64,000 nt of DNA, from assembly GCA_963669155.1 (NCBI GenBank), contig OZ022576.1, positions 16,778,035 through 16,842,034 on the forward strand, read 5' to 3'. The DNA comes from Arbacia lixula. Lineage: Eukaryota > Echinodermata > Echinoidea > Arbacioida > Arbaciidae. The notes below the pieces were generated by a model, which saw only the letters and a list, made by a program, of their open reading frames with translations, did no database searches and had not been told where the DNA came from. The translations under genes were made by a program, and so were the position numbers. Positions 37,137-50,170 of the stretch are shown here, piece after piece; the stretch's first letter is position 1, and each line of letters starts with the position of its first letter.

Positions 37137-38318
37137 TCACACGATGAACAAAATAAAACCCTTGGCTTTAGTTTTATTTGCGTCGCACAACGGTCAAATT
37201 AGTTGTGAATGGAACAAGCGCCACGCAGCGCTGCATGAATATTATTCATAATCACACACATGCACTCTCATTTCGTTGTTGTTGATCTTTCTCTCACTCT
37301 CTTTCATTTATTTACACAAGCTAAATTTAAAACGGGAACTATTCTGGGGATTATAACATGATGACAAAACAATAAGGTCTTACAAGACTTGTCCCTTTCC
37401 ACGTAAACAGAGTTTTCGTTTTGTTTTAGCGATAACCCAGTCAATACAACTCAGCGTTTATTTTTCAAAGGCCTATTATATATATAAACAAAGTACGAGT
37501 GAGCACAAAAGCAATTTGTAGGGAAGCCCCCATCCACATTCTCTCCACAATGAAAACAAGTTACTATATCGGTAAAGTGACTCGGGAGTACTCCTCAATA
37601 CAAACTATAACACGATCTCCTCGCTTTCATAAAATTGACATTGTCAGGTGGAGGATGCCTACGTGTGGACTTGGGACGCCTTTGGTGCACGATATAAAAT
37701 CCTCTAGCTTCCGCAATGACTGTATACCATGCACATAATATGCTTTCATGCTTTGAGCTTACTACGCCCACTACTTCTCATGTAGTAACAAGTGACAGTT
37801 TAGAAAGCGTTTGATATGGTATAGATAATGCACTCTGACAATATAGGCGTAACACATTGATTGATGCACGCATAGTAGTGGTTATAGACTATGGGCTCCG
37901 TTATCAACAGAGTGCCGTTGTGCTATGACCAAGGGTACCATTCTTTTTTGTTGTTAGGAGACCAGGAAGGTATCCTCTAGATATATATATATTTTATTAT
38001 TACACAAACTCTCGTCCGCTGATGACGACAAAACAGTTCTGAGATGATTACGGCCCGCATTCATTCCCGTTTCTACCCCTAACCTTTAAATAGACCGACG
38101 GATAACGGTATGAGACGATGGTAATGTGGCGTAGAGTGTACTTGTGATCTAACGAATACTTAATCGCAAAGTATTCCTCTGGAAAGGTGTCATTGTGATG
38201 CTAACGGGATTTCTATGGGTTCCCCAGTGTCAACCGTAAAATGTGCAGCATTTGGTTTGATAATAAATACTTTTTGGAAAAAAGTAAAACTGTCGGTGAC
38301 ACCATGTGATTGTATACA

Positions 38319-38372
38319 CACTCTCTCCCTCCCCCTCTCTTCCCCTCTCCCTCCTCCTCCCTCCCTCCCTCC

Positions 38373-38425
<53 letters not shown>

Positions 38426-38457
38426 CCCCCCCCCCCCCACATACACACACACACAGT
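38319..38457. repeat. Compound (CT)n-(CA)n microsatellite
   Basis: Polypyrimidine CTCC/CT tract, then (CA)n, a C run and CA again. The Ser/Pro/Thr/His and Cys/Val frames across it are artefacts. Confidence 0.95.
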
Positions 38458-38619
38458 CACACGACTGACTTACAACACTGGTTTTAAAAAATGATATCAA
38501 ATCTTCAACGATGCGACTTTGGAAACAAAGCATCACTCGACATAGACCTACAATCCTGATAATACGCCATGTTTCTGTTTGTCTGAGGCCCCAGACGAGT
38601 TTCTCTAATTGTGACCAAC

Positions 38620-38850
38620 CAAAACCTCATTAATTAGGACCAGGTCCGGTACATGCAGCGGTGTGATGACGGCCAGGTAATGGGCTAGTGTCCGGCACAG
38701 ACAAATGAAATTTGCGTAATGGGGGTAATTCGGTGTGCGCGGCTCTCGCCGGGCCGTCCGCACAAAGATAACGACAGGACCGTCAATTTGTAAGTCATAC
38801 CGAGCTATTTCTATATCGGCACAGGTGACTGATTACGATTGCAATTCACT
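38620..38850. promoter_or_regulatory. Candidate conserved CpG-rich non-coding island
   Basis: Contains cattaattagg, ggtaatggg, gggggtaattcgg, caaatgaaatttgcg and a CpG-dense core (cgcggctctcgccgggccgtccgc), without simple repeats or a convincing frame. It may be an enhancer or a distal promoter; conservation untested. Confidence 0.3.
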
Positions 38851-41190
38851 TTCTCACCTTTAACACCATTACTAGATTACCACGAAATGGGATTTGAGTT
38901 TCGTTTTTGATAAGGTTGTACAATGAGAAATTGTAATTGATGTATCTTCCTCTCATTTAAAATGGGAAAGTGGTCAACCTCCCTTTGTTTCGACGGTCTA
39001 AATTAGGGTTTTTGGTCAAGAAGGGTCACATGCGTTGAACATGGTAATGATGGGAAGGAGGGGCTGAAGAATATGTGGTAATCCAATTCATGAGTTTAAA
39101 TAAGAAGTAAGAGGCCTAGACTTAAATTAATTTGTGTTATCAAGACGCATGCCGCCTAATCATGTTGGTCTATGAAAAATAAACTAAAATCAACAATAAC
39201 CGCGAAATGCACGGTCGCAATGCAATTCGATCTTTAACTGTACACGTTTAACTTTATATAGCTCCATGCTCATATTTTGGATTTAAATTGTTTCATGTAG
39301 GTCTAAATATTTATTAATCTTCGTATAAAGTAAATATGAGTGTTGTTTTCATTTTCTAACTAGAGTCTCAAGTTGAACGTTAATAATTATCACCACGTTC
39401 TATATACCAAAAATGACATGACTGTGGTCAGTTTATCCAATACAGTATTGAATTAAGGGTAAACAATCATATCATATTACTCATAACAATTTATTTATCA
39501 CGATTCTAACACGAAATCCCCATTTTGTGGAGCATTTACGCGATTGGGTCAATTTAAACTTAACTTGTCAGTACAGGAGTCTGTATGTACTGAGATATAA
39601 TAGTAGACGTCCAGACGATAAATGATTTTGAAATTTCAAATAAGTTTTCAGTTCCTATAGTATACTCTATGTAAAGTATAAACAGTATATCATAATATAC
39701 GGTGGTATGAGAGCCCGCAAAGGGATACACTGGTACAAGCCATTCAAGAAAATAAGACATTTCTTCGTATTGTTTTGATGTTTAGCAGGCATGATTATGT
39801 CGTTTTGAATTTTAAAAAGCAATGAGAGCATATTTGTTCACACTTTTAACATAAGCCACATTGTAATGGTTTATATAGCTGCGAAAAGAGCAACACTTGC
39901 GGTTTACGATTTTTCACTCAAATTTGGAGTCGCGGCACGGTCTCCAAAAACATGTTCCCGTTAGGTTTATGGAATAATGGGTGAAATGCAAACCGAACAA
40001 ATACAAGGCAGATGACTATCGAATATGCCTGTTGATGTAGTCATGAACTACCTGTCCACAACAGCCGAAACTTACTGCGGTAGTAGGAATCTGCAATCTA
40101 GCATGACTATATTACTGTGGTTTCTAATACATAGATTCACGTCTATACGCCTGTTCGGGGTAAGTGAATCTGTTACAAAATGTCTTGATCAATTTAGCTC
40201 TTTCCTCCCAGCAACTACATGCAAACTCTCAATTTTGCTGATCCACTGAGCTTTCACACACTAGGGTGAGTAAGACGGGCACAGGGCCATAGGGCTTATG
40301 GAGTGATATTGGAAAATTGAGGCGACAGGGGAGCAGTAGTGGGCCTAGTAGCAGAAGGAGAAGAGAAAGCACCGTTTCTTTCTTTTAGCCGAGACAGAGA
40401 GTGCGGGGGAAAATCTGCCGCGGGTTTTCAGCCGGAACGGAAATCAGACGTGAACGCCAAGGCAGGAGCGCGGGGAAGATAATGCGGAGAATTCCCGCTG
40501 TGGGCTGCGGGACACTGAGAGTCTAGCGGTTAGTTTCCAAACCATATAGGTTGATCACGGATATATAGGCTCAAAAGCTCTGGGAAAATGAAAGGCAAAG
40601 TACACGTATTGCAACCCAACTATATGGTCAGATATGTGAGCTAGAATTGACAGACACCGATATGCGGTCGAGCTAAGTTGAGGAGCGTGAAGCTTTAGTG
40701 TCCTACTTCTGTGATGCAGGCATTATGAATCGAACACTAATCGCTTGGCAGAAAGCCTACACAACTTTCACATACAGTATTTTTGCCTGCAATATGTACA
40801 TGTTCGTATGACGAATGTATTCATGCAGCGTCAAAAAAGTAAAAATGAATATTAACTTCTTCAAACAAATAGGCGAAAAAGATTGTTTGATGTTAGAAAT
40901 GCAAGTACAATGTATCATTTTTATTGTCAGCATTTTAACTAACTAAAAAACTCTACGAACAAACAAAAATACAATAAGAGCTTAGGCCTATAAGCCTACG
41001 AATCATTTAATGAAAGATTTAGACTAGAGAATATCAAATCCACAGTTTTTCACCCCTTGTCCGTCTCAGTTGTTCTTCATCAATCTGAAATCCGTAAAAT
41101 CTTGCCGCCAAAGAAACACCTGTGACCACAATGAGTGTCACAATCCAGTACACAACTTGATATCTAAAACCGACTGTTTGGTCATCACCA

Positions 41191-41245
41191 GGCCGACGCA
41201 CCCGGCGTTCCGACAGGCCATCGACACGGCAAAATATGCCAACAC
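41191..41245 (+). CDS. Orphan internal-exon candidate
   Basis: 55 bases between ...catcaccag and GTAAGCC. Read with one carried base it gives PTHPAFRQAIDTAKYANT in phase 0, with a GC-rich codon pattern unlike the surroundings. The polypyrimidine tract is weak and no partner exon was found. Not recognised; it could be a chance splice-site pair. Confidence 0.2.
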
Positions 41246-42193
41246 GGTAAGCCTTCGCGTTTTAATTTCCGAACCTTCCCTTTTATAGAAGTAAATCGCA
41301 AATCAGACTGAATTCGTCGTCAGATTGAACCCCCACCCCCCAAAAAAAAAAAAAAAATTGATGAAATATATCAATAAAAGTTGTAATGATACCACTGATA
41401 TTATAATTGAATGGACGGATGAAAAGGATATAGCCTTTCCGAACCAAGGTGAAAAGAAATAATCATGCCTTTGTCCAAACACTGAAAGTAATGCATACAC
41501 ACTTAAGATTATGCAAATAGCGTATGCAATAAGTTTTATGTCGAGTTAGTTTATCATTCATAGGGCCACTTGTTCATATTTTGCTTCGAAGGTACAATGA
41601 TGTGAAAATAAAGCTGGAATAGATTAATGTTTCAGAAATGATCATTGGAAGTAATGAGAAGAACACACGATGCCTCACATTTTAAAGCTTTATCGCTCAT
41701 GTGAAAGAAACACTTATGTGCACAAGACAATTTCCTCTATGTCATTGTTGGTAATAAAAATTGTTGGTAATAATTTTTTTTGGTAATAAAAATACACCCA
41801 TAGTACATAAAGAGTTAAGCGACAAATTATGAAGATTAGAAGTATTTTCAAAGTATAACCACATAAGCTTAAATAACAAAGAATACGTATGTTACGAAAA
41901 TCATATTGTTCAAACAGATCATGGAAAAACAGAAAATCATTACAAAATAGGGCTGTTGCGTTAAAATGATTCTGCATTTTCCCATTACAGAAAAAATTAT
42001 TTTATCATCACGTCATATTAGCGTAAATCTCCGTATTCACCTGGTTTTTCATTATTCATTAAAATTGTTTCCAACCTTTGAAAAGGAAATGCTATACAAA
42101 TATTTGTAATTTACGTACATGTATATAAGCTTCACAAACAATTTTCAAGAATAATGTTAGAAACGCTGTAGATATTGAAATATATAAACTTAC

Positions 42194-42265
42194 TCTCTCG
42201 GCCAATGGTGTTGAAAAAGAGAGAAGGAAAGACAAATCTCTTCCACTGAAGCGCCTTGCAGCCAT
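42194..42265 (-). CDS. Candidate first coding exon ending in phase 0
   Basis: ATG 42265 in strong context (AAAATGG), MAARRFSGRDLSFLLSFS..., then an ideal donor AGA|GTAAGT at 42193-42188. The 24 codons end in phase 0, the phase required by the NFE2L Neh2 exon 22 kb downstream on the same strand. An in-frame ATG also exists at 42355. The upstream block (about 42500-42620) is CpG-rich and promoter-like (agcgggaaat, ggcgcgaacg). It could be a distal NFE2L leader exon, the start of an unrelated gene, or chance. Confidence 0.3.
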
Positions 42266-43034
42266 TTTCGAAAAGGCAACTTCCAAAAATGAAAATGGGT
42301 TGGTCGTGTGAAAAATAGTTCCACGGCTGATCAAATTTCTTACTTTAGTAAACATGTATGCAGTAAAATGTCCAGGGAGAAGGAAGGGGCCCGTTTTATA
42401 TCACAGACCTGAGGTTTTACCATCACGTAACAATTAGTCAAAGTCCCAAAGAGGAACCAAACAGATACAAGCGCCATTTGGATATTCGTAGGGGGAAAAA
42501 CAAAACTCTTCCTTACGCGATGTTTTCTATAGCAGTATAGAGCGGGAAATCACCGTTTTGGGCGCGAACGCTCCACTTCGATCGTCTGCCAAATAGCATA
42601 GGCATGCTTGCGTGTGAAGTGCGCACTTGCCTCCTCAATTGAAGCCTATGTGTCACAATTAGTATTACATAATCACGTGAACCGGACTGTTACTGTGTGG
42701 ATCCAGTTTACACGATATAGGGCCTACGTCACAATGATATCATCAGACTAAGTTTTGATATTTCAATTTATTTCAAAAGTAAAAGTCCGTTCCGGCAGTA
42801 TCATTCGTCCGTAATGTTGTTATACCTTTGTGTCGTTTTATTAAGCAATAACAGCGCGTCGCACGGGGAAAATGATAATGGTTCATTATTTGAGTCTCAC
42901 TTGGCTTGAATTAAGAGCGCAGAGACTAAAACAAGCAAAAGGACAGAATATCATAGCATCTCATCAAACCGTTCTTGGAGTAACTAATCGACACATGATC
43001 TTATATTTTCTTAAACTGGGTAGATTAGGATTTG

Positions 43035-43440
43035 TAAACATTTTCATCTTCATACTTGCCTTATCCAGGTTATCTGTCAAGCAACATAATGTTTGCAATT
43101 ATTTTCCCCTTCTGATATTCGATATTTACATTAAACACTTTTCTTACAACTCACACACACACACACAACACAAACTGGGTAGAGGATAATATTCATGATG
43201 ATTGCCCTACACCGTCAAACAACATGTATAATGTGCGCTAATAGTTACCCCCTTCTAATAATTGGTATTTACATTAATCCTTCTTCTTACACGTCCTCCC
43301 CCAACACAAACTGGGTTAAAAGTGTTTTTAACTCATTTTCATGTTCATAGTTGCCTAACCCCGTAAAGCAATGTACTGTGCACAATTAGTGACCCCCTCA
43401 AATATTCGATATTTACATGAATCCCTCTTCTTACACCCCT
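43035..43440. repeat. Three degraded tandem copies, about 130-150 bp
   Basis: Each copy has caacataatgt.., attcgatatttacattaa.., cttcttacac and cacaaactgggt-like segments. Confidence 0.7.
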
Positions 43441-43698
43441 TCCTCTCACAATAGATCCGCAATTTATCTAACTTTTCACTAGCTCTTCTGGGAAGGGGTT
43501 TCCGAAGCCTCGCGTGGCGGATTTGGAGACAGGACTTTTTGTAAACGGAAGCCCTGCTTTCATCCTGAATGCATCATTTCAAAGTATTGTGCAATCATTG
43601 GGGAATAGATGGCCCCTCTCCCATCCCCTTCTCTCATACACACGCTGGATTCATATTACTCTACAACCCATATGGCACACGATGGGTATGGTGGAGAT

Positions 43699-43727
43699 GG
43701 GGGAGGGGGGAGGGGGGAGGGAGTGGG
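43699..43727 (+). other. G-quadruplex-type run
   Basis: gggggaggggggaggggggaggg with single-base loops, close upstream of a (CA)n tract. Confidence 0.7.
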
Positions 43728-43771
43728 CGCAATACCAATAGTGCGGCTCCCTGCCCCCATCCCCCCTACCC

Positions 43772-43772
<1 letters not shown>

Positions 43773-43819
<47 letters not shown>
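43773..43819. repeat. (CA)n microsatellite
   Basis: About 23 perfect CA units. Confidence 0.97.
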
Positions 43820-43822
<3 letters not shown>

Positions 43823-44918
43823 TATTTCTACACTTACCTGATTTTACATGCATGTTGTAATCAGTTTATCATTTGTTTTACGCTTGGGTGTATGATATGA
43901 TATCATTGGTAGTACCAATGACGAAAACAGCAATCAATATAATGTTGGTTCAACATGATAGATATAATGGGAGTCAACATTACATCAAAATAAAAGAAAA
44001 TACAAACCGCCTGAAACCAAGGCCTCATTAAAGCATGGTTATACAGCATGTGCGTGACAAGTGGTACTTTAGCGGCTAAAACCAATCCCCCTTCCACTTT
44101 CAGTTGTTGAATGAAATATTTCCACTTCACTTTCTTTTCGCAGTCTATAACTTTCCGGGAAATATCTCTATGCGAATTTTGAAAAATGCGGAAAACGTTC
44201 GGAAATGTTCTCTTGCAGACGGGTTTAAATGGGCCTGCCTTCTGACTCTGAAATGTATGATTACTTGTCATCAGTTAATGTGGCGTGTATTCTGTGAATA
44301 GTGCCGGATGTCCCCAAACAATTACCCGAACGTATACGTGGTGTGGTGAGGTGAGTTAAATGGAGTGCAGCCATTGTGCTGACAAAATCAAATGCTGTCA
44401 AACATGGCACGAACCACAATATAGAGTGGGTCTAATTTGTGCATTATGAAGTTCAATGCTGACATTTAATTCTAATACAGCATGAAATACATACTTATTT
44501 TGAAATTGCCTCTCCGGTTTAGCTTCATTTTCTTTCTTTTTTTTTTAGATGCAAAGAGAAGTTGGAGTTATCTATGTAGTCTGCCATATTTCTACAAAAT
44601 TTTATTTCAAAGCTGACAAGAAATATTCATGATAACAGCATTAATCTGATTAAATCAACTAGATTGTGATGATCAACATTATTTTGTCAATGCAATGATT
44701 TGCGGGTTCTAGACTATATTTGTAAGCGACCCGTCCAAAGTGCCAATAGCGACGACGTGTAAACCTCAATATAAATCCATTAAACTAAATTTTAGCTCCT
44801 ATATTCTGAAGTTCTTTTTTCACGATTCATGCTTTTGTATGTATGTGTTTAACATACCTTTTCATTTAAAGCATGTGTAAAGGAGAAATGCTATATACTA
44901 GTAACCCGTGATGATTAT

Positions 44919-44948
44919 AATAATAATAATAATAAAATAATAATAATA
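44919..44948. repeat. (AAT)n microsatellite
   Basis: Short run of aataat units with one interruption. Confidence 0.9.
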
Positions 44949-46679
44949 TTCAATTCTTAGAGACGCATAATACATTTCAAATATGCGTGTGAAAGCAAAA
45001 ATTGAATAAGCACAAACACATTCTTATATACAAGCTCATGTACAGTTTAAATTATGCATTGACAACATCAGTGGGATTTATGTTCTTTTTATAAGGAGGA
45101 TAAATTCATTTTTAAATGAAAGATTTTTTCTTGAACATGTAAAAATGTTAATCAACTCATCCGTATCCATGGAATAATTTATATTGTAAACCGCTGTGTA
45201 TGTAGTAAAATATATCATTTTCTGTTGCTGCATGGAAATCGCTAATGTATCTCCTAGAACATTAATGATATATCCACTTTCCCTACAAAGGAAATTATAT
45301 CTAGACTGGAAGCCTCAATTGACTTCTCGCAGGCGGGAACGTTCCCGAGCTCCCGTCTCCGGGAATACCCCTTTGCCAATCTATACTTTCACAACTTTCA
45401 AACCACTTAAAACACCACAAATCATACCATAGAGTTTTTGTGGTTGTAGATTCTTGACTGAATTTTCTTTCTCGCCAAGACCATTGATTCCAAGTGATAA
45501 CAAGTAACAATCTAAAGCGAGACTCTTTATTTGCCATTAAATATAATTTACTGCTAAAAATTGGTCACTTCGGCGTTCATGCCCAAAGGATCTTGACCAT
45601 GAATACGACATAAATCATAATTGAATTATACATGTTCCCCTCTCTGTCCTCCGCCCCCTGTTTGCTAAGACAAGAATTTGTCTTCTAATCCAACACGACA
45701 TTTTACCATGGCAACCATTTTTTTTGTGTGTATGAACCAGCGAACTTCTTCGAGAACTGGGCTGGAGTGGAAAGACCCGAACCTTTCTCCCTTACGGCTA
45801 AGGAAATCCAGACGCCATCTTGTAATAAGGTTGAGTGACTGAGGGAGTTTATTGACTCCATCGTGTCAAGATGGCTGATAATATGTCTCCTAGCCATTGC
45901 TTGCCATCTCCTCCCCGCTTGTTCCTTGCTCATGTAGGTAAAGTTTGTTGCTCGAATCATGGCGTGTGTTTGGCTCCCAGCAACGTTTGTTGAAATACTA
46001 TGAAAACTTGGGACCCGTGTCAGGGAAATTAAGTTTAATGGTTATGCACAAGGTTTACTCTGGCTATCGGCAATAGACAGTAAGCCGCAGTGTTGGAAAT
46101 GTGATTGCCTAACTTTGTGGCAGTGCAGCACAACAGTCATCAAAATCACACGAACAAACATCCTTGAATTGAACGATACTTAAATGGAAAATACCTATGA
46201 AGTAATTGTATGGGTATGATTGTACAATACATGTACGGGATTCTAGGAATGGACCGTGAGAACATTGCCAGTCATTTCTGAAAAGGTTTTTGAATTCAAC
46301 TGCGATGTAATATATTAATTTCGGGCGGGGGGGGGGGGGGGGTAAGTGTAGGCCTATGCCTACCGAACGATGCTTAAAGGAAAGACAGTTGCCATGCGAA
46401 ATAAAAACATGATCAGATGAAATTCACTTTCGAAAGAAAACACATAAAATGTCTTGAAGCCTCGCCAAAAGGTGAACATTATTTTTTCTCAACATTATCG
46501 GTACGTCTTTAATTTGTCAATGACATCGATCTGGTTCACACAAATTACAACTATCATAATTTGATCATTATCCTTTGAAATGAAATTCATTCAACATTCT
46601 TACAACCCTTTCAATCTTATTCAGACGTTTTTGTAATTATCCATACATAATTTTTGCTAGTCATCTATCTCTATCTCTA

Positions 46680-46865
46680 GCCTATTTCTCTCCACTGCTG
46701 AAGGAAGGCCTCCTCATTATTTTTCCATTTTGATCTTTTTTTTGCCGTTCGTTTCCATGTCATACTACTATATTCTCTAATATCGTTCATCCATGTTTGA
46801 CAAATTAAAGACGTAACGATAATGTTGAGGCATATATTATTATTATTTCTTTCGAAAAAACACAT
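46680..46865 (-). pseudogene. LINE (RTE/BovB-like) reverse-transcriptase C-terminal fragment, left arm
   Basis: The frame reads WMNDIREYSSMTWKRTAKKR, then SKWKNNEEAFLQQWREIG and stop. The pattern W-x-D-D-I...W-x-R-x-A-x-D-R..W...E-E-A-F-x-Q-Q-W is the typical end of invertebrate RTE-type retrotransposon proteins. Only the tail is present, so it cannot encode an active enzyme. Confidence 0.6.
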
Positions 46866-46873
46866 AAAATATC

Positions 46874-47062
46874 TTGAAGCCTCGGCAAAATGTGAACATT
46901 TTTTTTTGTCTCAACATTATCATTACGTCGTTAATGTGTCAAAGGTGGATTGACGATATCAGAGAATATGGCAGTGTGACATGGAAACGAACGGCACAAG
47001 ATAGATCAAAATGGAAAAATAATGAGGAGGCCTTCCTTCAGCAGTGGAGAGAAATAGGCTAG
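46874..47062 (+). pseudogene. LINE (RTE/BovB-like) reverse-transcriptase C-terminal fragment, right arm
   Basis: Mirror copy of the fragment on the other arm: RWIDDIREYGSVTWKRTAQD, then RSKWKNNEEAFLQQWREIG and stop. It keeps DDI and AQDR, so it is closer to the ancestral form than the left copy (NDI, AKKR). Confidence 0.65.
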
Positions 47063-48972
47063 AGATAAAGATAGATGCCTACCGAAAATTATACATGGAT
47101 AATTACAAAAACGTATGAATAAGATTGAAAGGGTTGTAAGAACGTTGAATGAATTTCATTTTAAAGGATAATGATCAAATTATGATAGTCGTAAGTGTGT
47201 GAACCAGATCGATGTCATTGACAAATTAAAGACGTAACGATGTGTTAACGATATGTTTGATACAAAATAATGTTCACATTTTGCCGAGGCTTCAAGACAT
47301 TTCATGTGTTTTTTCGAAAGTGAATTTCATCTGATCATGCTTTTATTTTGCATGGCAACTGCCTTTCCTTTAAGCATCGTTTCAGAGATACAGAGAAAAA
47401 AGGAGAGATAGCTGGAGAGAGCGGGATGGGCGACGGATGCGCGTAGAGCACAGCACGCATGGAGTGCGCCGATGGATTCGCGCATGGCCGACTGAGAAAT
47501 CTGGATCGAATGAGATGAGAAGGGAGAACGGGAAGCGGGCACCGAGATCTGGCGGTGCGAGCGGGTCGCAGCAGCGGGGATGGGCCGGCTGGTAGGGGAA
47601 GCGTTTCTCGCCTGAATTGGGCCGTGATTGGGGAAAGATGTTAGGCAGCGCCGGTGGTGACTACTTCTCTGTCGATACGATCAAAATGTTTTTTCCTCTT
47701 TTACTTCTTTCTTTTGTGCCTCACTGTTGCATCTCATACGTGACTGCTGATCATAACCCATATGATTATGAATAATAATGAATGTTTGATTATATCTACG
47801 TGTTGAATGGCTGAGTGAGGGGAACGAAGGGTCTGCTCAAAACACAGAGTAAAACAAATACACTCAAACTGTGTGAGAATATAAGAAGCCAAGTTTTTAC
47901 TAATATTGTTGTCGAGCGGCCCAATACATTCCTTCATTTCTGAGTCAGAACATAATTGGCAACGATCAGATAGAAGCATTGGTTAGATAACCGCATGTTC
48001 GTATAATGAGTGACAAGGTTTTGTTATGGTTATGCAATGGATTATGAAAATAATTAACGACAGAGAGAGAAAGACATTGTTATGTGTGACGCGGGGAGGG
48101 GGGGGGGGTGGTAACCGCATACAACATAATACCATGCAAAAGTAATCGTCGTGACTTAGCCACATAAAAGACAACTACGAAGTTCATTCCGACAGTGTCT
48201 TCCTCATCGATGTGAACTTGTCTCTTGGCGGAAACCACTCGACCCATCCCGCGCCTCTCTCCTCGCATGTCCGGAAAGGGTGCTGCGCTCGTCGTCAATC
48301 CAATCATGCCAATCTTCACCGATGTCGACTTGATTCATAGAGCAAGTATCGAATCTAATTGCTTCTTTGCTCGCCCCTTCTTATGGATGCTCATTAGGAA
48401 AGTCTGCGCACGTGCGTAGGAAGCAATTAATTTGTGTTTTTTGCGTTAATGATCTCTCTGAGTCCATCGACTTTCCCAGACTCTCTTTATATCCTAACAT
48501 ATTAGTAATTATTCCTTTATTCCTAATTATCATTGATGCAATTTGATTTGGACGAGTAGCCGCCTACGGTTTAGATGTAAACATTCAAACGAAATATCTA
48601 ACTTGAGTATATATTTGCAGTCGGACGAATAACTTATGAACATCTATATACAGACAAACAAGTTTACCGCACCTACCCCCCCCCCCCCCCCCTCCAGCGG
48701 TCCCCTCCCAACGGGCATTTCCCGCTGGCTACGCCGCAGTGCTGCAGACGTTTTGGGTTTGAGCTTCTTCCGCCCTTATTTACTCATTAATTACCCTCCC
48801 AACTCTTACCGAGAAAATTGAATTGGGTCCATTTTCCTTCGAACCACGATTTCCCCCCTTAACTCAAGCCGCTGTCATCTGAAGAGATATACCACTTCCC
48901 GATCCCATTCTCGTGTTCAGCGTTTGTTAGCACCCTAGCTGCTCCACTGTCTTTCGTCGTCATCACTATCTA

Positions 48973-49140
48973 TAAAAGACCACCGCAGATGAAACGATAT
49001 TGCCACGATTCTGTAGTCGTAAGGGCCTTCGACTGGAGATGTGACGTCACGTTCATGTACAAATCCCATGACCGGGTCCTGCGATTTAGCCAGTCGCAAG
49101 AGTCGTACGACTGATCGGATCTTATCGACTGCGGTGACTG
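48973..49140. mobile_element. MITE copy 1, carrying a CRE palindrome
   Basis: Ends taaaagaccaccgcagatga / tatcgactgcggtgactg are inverted. The interior shares gtcgtaagggccttcgactggagatgtgacgtcac, ccgggtcctgcgattTagccaRt and gtacgactgatcggat with the copy at 63804-63962. TGACGTCA is at 49042-49049. Frames through it are not genes. Confidence 0.75.
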
Positions 49141-49903
49141 GCAAGCCGCGCTGTCATTGTATTCTGTTACTCTCATTCCGAGGTACAGCAACTCGAACAA
49201 AAGAGTGTGTCCACAAGAAAAGAAACAGGGAAGGGAGAATACATCTGTGGGAAATTTCTGCTTGAAAACAGTGTGTTTCTACAGTAATAACGAAGCTGCT
49301 CAAACTTTAGACATTTCTCATATATTAATTAAAGGGAGGCCATTAGAATATTTATTTGCGGCAAACAGAGAACGCTATATCTAGAAAATGTTTAGTAGTA
49401 AAGAAAGTCAGTACTGGAGTTTCTAAGTGAATTGATAATATGTTTTCATATGCATGACAAGTGCCACAGGCGCGTATTAGTATAATGTAGTACACAATCA
49501 TCTTAAAAGGCACCGAGAGGGCGTATTATAAACCGCATGGAGTATAATACGTCGCCATGTTAACTTTCGATGTGTATGTAATTAAAATCGTTGATATTCA
49601 CTTATTCACATTTAGCAGTGGGCCGCATTGTCTTATTGAAACTAGTAGATAGGATGATTAAGTTACAAGTTTCACTAATAAGTATTGCTGCGTCGGTATG
49701 AGGAAACAGAAAATGAAAGTTTCTGACCTTCCCTTCTTAATTGCCTTACTACAACTTTCTGGCCGGAATACTTGTGGGGGAAAGTAAACAATCTTCGTTC
49801 AAATCATAATCATATTCAAGATTTAAACAAGACGGTTAATCGTACTGCGTGTACTATTATCAGACGTAGGCTTAGTAGTACTACGAGGAGCAGAAGAAGA
49901 AGA

Positions 49904-49905
<2 letters not shown>

Positions 49906-49965
<60 letters not shown>

Positions 49966-49979
49966 CATTAGTAGTTGTA

Positions 49980-50042
<63 letters not shown>

Positions 50043-50170
50043 TAAGAAGTAGTAGTAGAAGTAGTAGTAGTAGTAGTACTCGTAGTAGTAGCAATAGTAG
50101 TAGTAGTAGTAGTAGTAGGAGGAGGAGGAGGAGGAGGAGGAGTAGTAGTAGTAGCTGTAGTAGAAGTAGT
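49906..50170. repeat. (AGT)n / (AGG)n trinucleotide array
   Basis: About 265 bases of agtagt with gcagt, aagagtag and aggagg interruptions. It yields poly-Ser, poly-Leu and poly-Thr frames that are not proteins. Confidence 0.97.

Larger units (their letters stand above)
27749..42193. other. Gene-sparse upstream region of NFE2L
   Basis: The first few hundred bases are GC-richer and should contain the promoter of the NRF2-like isoform (TGACGTCA at 28341-28348). The remainder has microsatellites (28998-29028, 31292-31360, 32081-32333, 38319-38457), a G4-type stretch (37101-37136), TGACGTCA sites (29618, 34586, 34989) and a short + strand exon candidate (41191-41245). No domain-bearing frame was found. 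Confidence 0.65.
46366..47381. mobile_element. About 1-kb fold-back element built from two retrotransposon tails
   Basis: The left end (cgatgcttaaaggaaagacagttgccatg) is the reverse complement of the right end (47355-47381). Long stretches between them also pair, such as aattcatt..caac and cagacgtttttgtaattatcca. A subterminal motif, cacataaaatNtcttgaagcctcg, occurs at 46443 and 46861 and again inverted near 47290. Each arm carries the C-terminal tail of a LINE endonuclease/reverse-transcriptase ORF. It is probably non-autonomous. Confidence 0.8.

Noticed and set aside
43903..44301. 122-codon - strand frame and 65-codon + strand frame with a good-looking acceptor (cttttcgcag)
   Set aside because: Neither frame has recognisable motifs or a partner exon; the acceptor alone is not enough.
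45703..45960. 85-codon - strand frame with GCC|GTAAGG and a YY1-like caagatggcgtc motif
   Set aside because: Could be a promoter-proximal exon, but there is no partner exon or protein similarity; the evidence is weaker than for 42194-42265.
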